From: an uncultured Nitrosomonadales bacterium
GTDB taxonomy: Bacteria; Pseudomonadota; Gammaproteobacteria; Burkholderiales; Methylophilaceae
DNA: 16,997 bases
Assembly (NCBI GenBank): GCA_946481065.1
Contig: CAMLMA010000022.1
Span: 1-16,997, forward strand
Direction: 5' to 3'
The first letter of the stretch is position 1, and each line of letters starts with the position of its first letter. Position numbers and translations under genes: made by a program. This document shows, piece after piece, positions 14,622 through 16,997 of this stretch. Under the pieces are notes generated by a model. That model was not told where the DNA came from. It ran no database searches and worked only from the letters and a program-made list of their open reading frames with translations.

Positions 14622-14727
14622 GTCGGCGCGGCAAGGCCGGAGATGCCGGCTAGCGGCTTTGCTGGGATTCCCTAGGCGCTTCAAGGCTGCCTGGCGGAAC
14701 CTTTGACGTTGCGCGGACTCAGTTTTT
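14618..14727 (+). terminator. Probable rho-independent terminator of rep with a long, branched loop
   Basis: CTGAGTC (14618-14624, containing the rep TGA stop) pairs exactly with GACTCAG (14716-14722), followed by one mismatch and a further GCGC/GCGC (14626-14629 with 14711-14714). TTTTT (14723-14727) comes directly after the closing arm. The 81-base loop contains its own hairpin, GCCGG-AGATG-CCGGC (14636-14650), and a small GGGA/TCCC element. The stem directly followed by a T-tract is terminator-like; the long loop is atypical. Confidence 0.45.
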
Positions 14728-14743
14728 GTACGGCCCCTGCTCC

Positions 14744-14766
14744 TTGAACCGGCTTAGTCGGTTCAA
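14744..14766. repeat. Hairpin TTGAACCG-N7-CGGTTCAA upstream of the asmA-type gene
   Basis: Perfect 8-bp arms (14744-14751 and 14759-14766) around GCTTAGT. No T-tract follows on either strand, so it is not an obvious terminator. It lies 64 bases before the AsmA-family ATG and may be an operator or a leader hairpin. The rest of the 14767-14829 gap shows nothing else convincing. Confidence 0.5.
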
Positions 14767-14829
14767 CCTGACGAACCATGAATGAATGACGCCACCAGGC
14801 GATGCAGCCTGGCATGTCCTTGAGCACCT

Positions 14830-16905
14830 ATGCCGCCAAAATCAGCACCCGATGTCCCTGAATATGCGCCAAGCCCTGCGCTGCCGACCCGGCGGCCGGG
14901 CTTGATGCGCACCCTGCTGCTGTGGCTGGCCAGCCTGCTATTGCTCGCGGCCATCAGCCTCGGTGTCGCCTTTGCCGTCTGTGAGGCGAAGGGCTGGCCT
15001 TTCCTGCGTGCACCGGCCGAAACCTTCCTGAGCCAGAGCTTGCAACGCGAAGTACGTATCGCCGAGCCTTTCCGGCTCAAGCTGCTGGGTAGCGTGCGGC
15101 TGGATGTGGGCGGGCTTTGGATCGCGGCACCCAAGGGCTTCAAGGCGCCGCACTTCGTCGACATGCGGGATGCCGAGCTCGAACTGCGCTACCGAGACCT
15201 GTGGCAGCTGCGCACTAGCGATCAGTTGCGTATCCGTTCGCTCAAGGTCGGCAGCATCGACGCCCAACTGATCCGCCTCGACAGCGGCAAGGCCAGCTGG
15301 CAATTCGACCAGGACGAGACCGCCCCAGACAAACCCCTGCCGATGATCGAGACCCTGGTGGTGCGCAACGGCCGTGCGCTACTCAACGATACGCCCAGCC
15401 AGGCCGATCTCGATGTGCGCTTCAAGACCGAGGAAGGTAGCGCCCAGCAGCAGGCACGATCGCGTGTCTCGCTCGCCGGTCGGTTGCGCGGCAAGCCGAT
15501 CAAAGGCGATCTGCGTACCCAAGGCCTGCTGCCGGTAGCGACCCAGGACGCTGATTCGCCGCCCATCGCATCCGCAGGTTGGGTCGATTACGCCGGGGTG
15601 CGCGTGGATTTTGACGGCAGCATCTCCGACCTCTTCGGCAAGCAGGACATTCAGGGCAAGTTCGCAGCCAAGGGCGCGTCGCTGAGTATCCTTGGCGATC
15701 TGGTCAACAGCACGCTGCCGACCACCGACCCGTTCAAGCTCAACGGCAGGATCCGCAAGGCCGATGCGGTCTGGCAGGTCGACGTGGCATCGGCCGAAGT
15801 CGGCAGCAGCCAGCTTTCCGGCACGTTCAGCTACGATCCACGTCCGCAGCGGCCATTGCTGGTGGGCAAGCTCAATAGCAAGAATTTCGTGCTGGCAGAC
15901 CTGGCCCCAGCCTTCGGGACACGCAACCCGGACGGCAGCAAGGCAAAAGCGCCAGACGGCAAGACCTTGCCGGACCGGCCACTGGATCTGCCCTCGCTCA
16001 ACAAGATGGATGCAAAGGTGGAGATCGACCTGGCGCATGTCGATCTTGGCAGCGCCTTTGCCCGACCGATCTCGCCGCTCAAGGGCAAGCTCACGCTCGA
16101 CGACGGCAAGCTGGCATTGACTGACCTCGATGCACGCACCGCCGACGGCAGCGTCTCGGGCCTGATCGCGATCGACGCCGCCAAGGGCGCGGATCGCGGC
16201 AAGGCCCAGTGGCAGATCGACCTTAACTGGCAAGATATCGATGTCGAGAAATGGCTGCAGGTCTCGCAAGACCGCAAGCAGGCTGCAAAGGAAAACGGTC
16301 AGCGCGAGCTGCCGCCAGCTTACGTCACCGGCACATTGAACGGCACCAGCAAGTTGCGCGGCGAAGGCGCGTCGACCGCGGCGCTGCTGAGTTCGCTCGA
16401 CGGTGAGGTGTCGTTCTTCATCCGCCAGGGCACGATCTCGCATCTGGTGGTCGAGGTGCTCGGCCTCGATATCGCGCAAGGGCTCGGCATCCTGCTGACC
16501 AAAGACCAGTCGCTACCCATGCAATGTGCGGTCATGGATTTCGATGCCCGCCAGGGCGTCATCACGCCCAAGGTGGCGCTGCTCGATACGCCGGTCACCG
16601 TGGTCGTCATCGACGGCAAGGTCAACCTGGCGACGGAACAGCTCGATCTCAGGCTCGCGGCCAAACCCAAGAATGTCTCACCGCTGACCGTGCGCTCGCC
16701 GATCCGCGTCACCGGCACCTTCGCCGACCCCAAGGCTTCGCCTGAAGGCGGGCCGATCGCCGCCCGGGTCGCGGGCGCTGTCGCGCTGGCCTTCGTCAAT
16801 CCGCTGGCCGCCATCCTGCCCTTCGTCGATCTCGGCAGTTCCGGCAAGGAGGCATCGCCCTGCAACAAGACCTTGTCCGAGTTGAGCCAGAAACAGGCGC
16901 GATAA
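14830..16905 (+). CDS. AsmA family inner-membrane-anchored envelope protein
   Basis: 691 residues. A short cytoplasmic N-terminus (1-25, with RR at 21-22) precedes one signal-anchor helix (about 27-50), and the rest is periplasmic. The body is rich in repeating beta-strand units typical of AsmA/TamB-like proteins. The C-terminal part carries features of the AsmA C-terminal domain (VTGTLNGTSKLRGEG, SSLDGEVSFFIRQGTISHL, VIDGKVNLATEQLDLRL, SPIRVTGTFADPK), then a hydrophobic stretch (AFVNPLAAILPFVDLG) and a single late cysteine. By family, such proteins are implicated in moving phospholipids between inner and outer membrane or in outer-membrane assembly; which paralogue this is cannot be told. 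ATG at 14830 has only GAG upstream; ATG at 14905 just before the TM helix is a possible alternative. The uup-type gene follows 27 bp downstream. Confidence 0.88.
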   Translation: MPPKSAPDVPEYAPSPALPTRRPGLMRTLLLWLASLLLLAAISLGVAFAVCEAKGWPFLRAPAETFLSQSLQREVRIAEPFRLKLLGSVRLDVGGLWIAAPKGFKAPHFVDMRDAELELRYRDLWQLRTSDQLRIRSLKVGSIDAQLIRLDSGKASWQFDQDETAPDKPLPMIETLVVRNGRALLNDTPSQADLDVRFKTEEGSAQQQARSRVSLAGRLRGKPIKGDLRTQGLLPVATQDADSPPIASAGWVDYAGVRVDFDGSISDLFGKQDIQGKFAAKGASLSILGDLVNSTLPTTDPFKLNGRIRKADAVWQVDVASAEVGSSQLSGTFSYDPRPQRPLLVGKLNSKNFVLADLAPAFGTRNPDGSKAKAPDGKTLPDRPLDLPSLNKMDAKVEIDLAHVDLGSAFARPISPLKGKLTLDDGKLALTDLDARTADGSVSGLIAIDAAKGADRGKAQWQIDLNWQDIDVEKWLQVSQDRKQAAKENGQRELPPAYVTGTLNGTSKLRGEGASTAALLSSLDGEVSFFIRQGTISHLVVEVLGLDIAQGLGILLTKDQSLPMQCAVMDFDARQGVITPKVALLDTPVTVVVIDGKVNLATEQLDLRLAAKPKNVSPLTVRSPIRVTGTFADPKASPEGGPIAARVAGAVALAFVNPLAAILPFVDLGSSGKEASPCNKTLSELSQKQAR

Positions 16906-16917
16906 ACCCGGTCCGGC

Positions 16918-16926
16918 TGGTAAAAT
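16918..16926 (+). promoter_or_regulatory. Extended -10 promoter candidate for uup
   Basis: TGGTAAAAT matches TGnTAtAAT with five of six hexamer bases; no -35 is visible. The hexamer ends six bases before the ATG at 16933, so a start 7 bases downstream would fall on the A of the start codon, giving a leaderless message. Inference only; the gene may instead be read through from the asmA-type gene. Confidence 0.4.
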
Positions 16927-16932
16927 GGCGGC

Positions 16933-16997
16933 ATGCCGCTCATCACGCTCAATCAAGCCAGCCTAGCTTACGGTCACCACCCCCTGCTCGACCAAGC
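16933..16997 (+). CDS. uup: ABC-F family ATPase Uup, N-terminal fragment cut by window edge
   Basis: Only 21 codons and two bases are present: MPLITLNQASLAYGHHPLLDQ. The pattern of a short beta strand, a conserved aromatic and the PLLD motif matches the start of ABC-F proteins, and it resembles E. coli Uup (MSLISMHGAWLSFSDAPLLD) as I recall it. ABC-F ATPases of this type act on ribosomes or branched DNA intermediates in the cytoplasm. No Walker A is within the window, so assignment rests on this short stretch. No good Shine-Dalgarno precedes the ATG (GGCGGC only), in keeping with the leaderless candidate promoter. It lies 27 bp behind the asmA-type gene. Confidence 0.65.
   Translation, partial: MPLITLNQASLAYGHHPLLDQ

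Noticed and set aside
12492..14684. 730-codon open frame on the minus strand opposite rep
   Set aside because: It mirrors rep codon for codon in a GC-rich gene; the predicted protein is compositionally odd (long runs of hydrophobic and Q/D/H residues) with no motif, whereas rep has every SF1 motif.
14782..14823. 13-residue upstream ORF before the AsmA-family gene
   Set aside because: No ribosome binding site and no notable peptide sequence; short ORFs of this size are expected by chance.
15379..16479. 366-codon minus-strand open frame opposite the AsmA-family gene
   Set aside because: Shadow of the plus-strand gene; no recognisable domain, start signal or signal peptide.

Overview
The window looks like ordinary chromosome from a GC-rich Gram-negative bacterium, most likely a betaproteobacterium. 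The evidence is the gene set (HrpA, Rep, Fpr, AsmA, Uup), the protein sequences themselves, and several promoter-like sites of the form TGnTAnAAT followed by GC-rich sequence. A Nitrosomonadales or Methylophilaceae-like source is a guess. No tRNA, rRNA, insertion sequence, integrase, CRISPR array or phage gene is visible. No stretch over 300 bases lacks a gene; the longest gaps are about 150-270 bases.

Layout. Bases 1-4454 (all minus strand) are a run of housekeeping genes read right to left: a METTL25-type methyltransferase, the bifunctional NAD(P)H-hydrate repair enzyme Nnr, a small secreted protein of unknown function, and the start of the DEAH-box helicase HrpA, which runs off the left edge. 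Bases 4651-5601 (plus strand) encode a circularly permuted ribosome-assembly GTPase of the YlqF/RbgA family, preceded by a leader with an 11-bp inverted repeat.

Bases 5611-12428 (all minus strand) are the distinctive part. Read right to left they hold two tandem paralogous membrane GGDEF proteins (one with a degenerate GNDEF site), ferredoxin-NADP reductase Fpr, a stand-alone MEKHLA (PAS-like) protein 4 bp behind fpr, a class III nucleotide cyclase homologue with a C-terminal membrane anchor and repetitive periplasmic tail, and a DUF4118-PAS-PAS-GGDEF diguanylate cyclase. Four of these six genes are second-messenger cyclase homologues and one is a PAS-like sensor candidate, so the region looks like a signalling cluster wrapped around a redox enzyme. 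Two intergenic palindromes with the same half-sites (ACATGC/GCATGT), and a sigma-28-like promoter candidate, lie upstream of cyclase genes.

Bases 12603-16997 (plus strand) hold rep, a structured 208-bp gap with a probable terminator, an AsmA-family envelope protein, and the first 21 codons of the ABC-F ATPase Uup, which is cut by the right edge.

Most genes are recognisable family members. The points worth a second look are the probable inactive GGDEF paralogue, the unusual topology and hexapeptide repeat of the cyclase homologue, the fpr-MEKHLA pair, and the shared palindromes.
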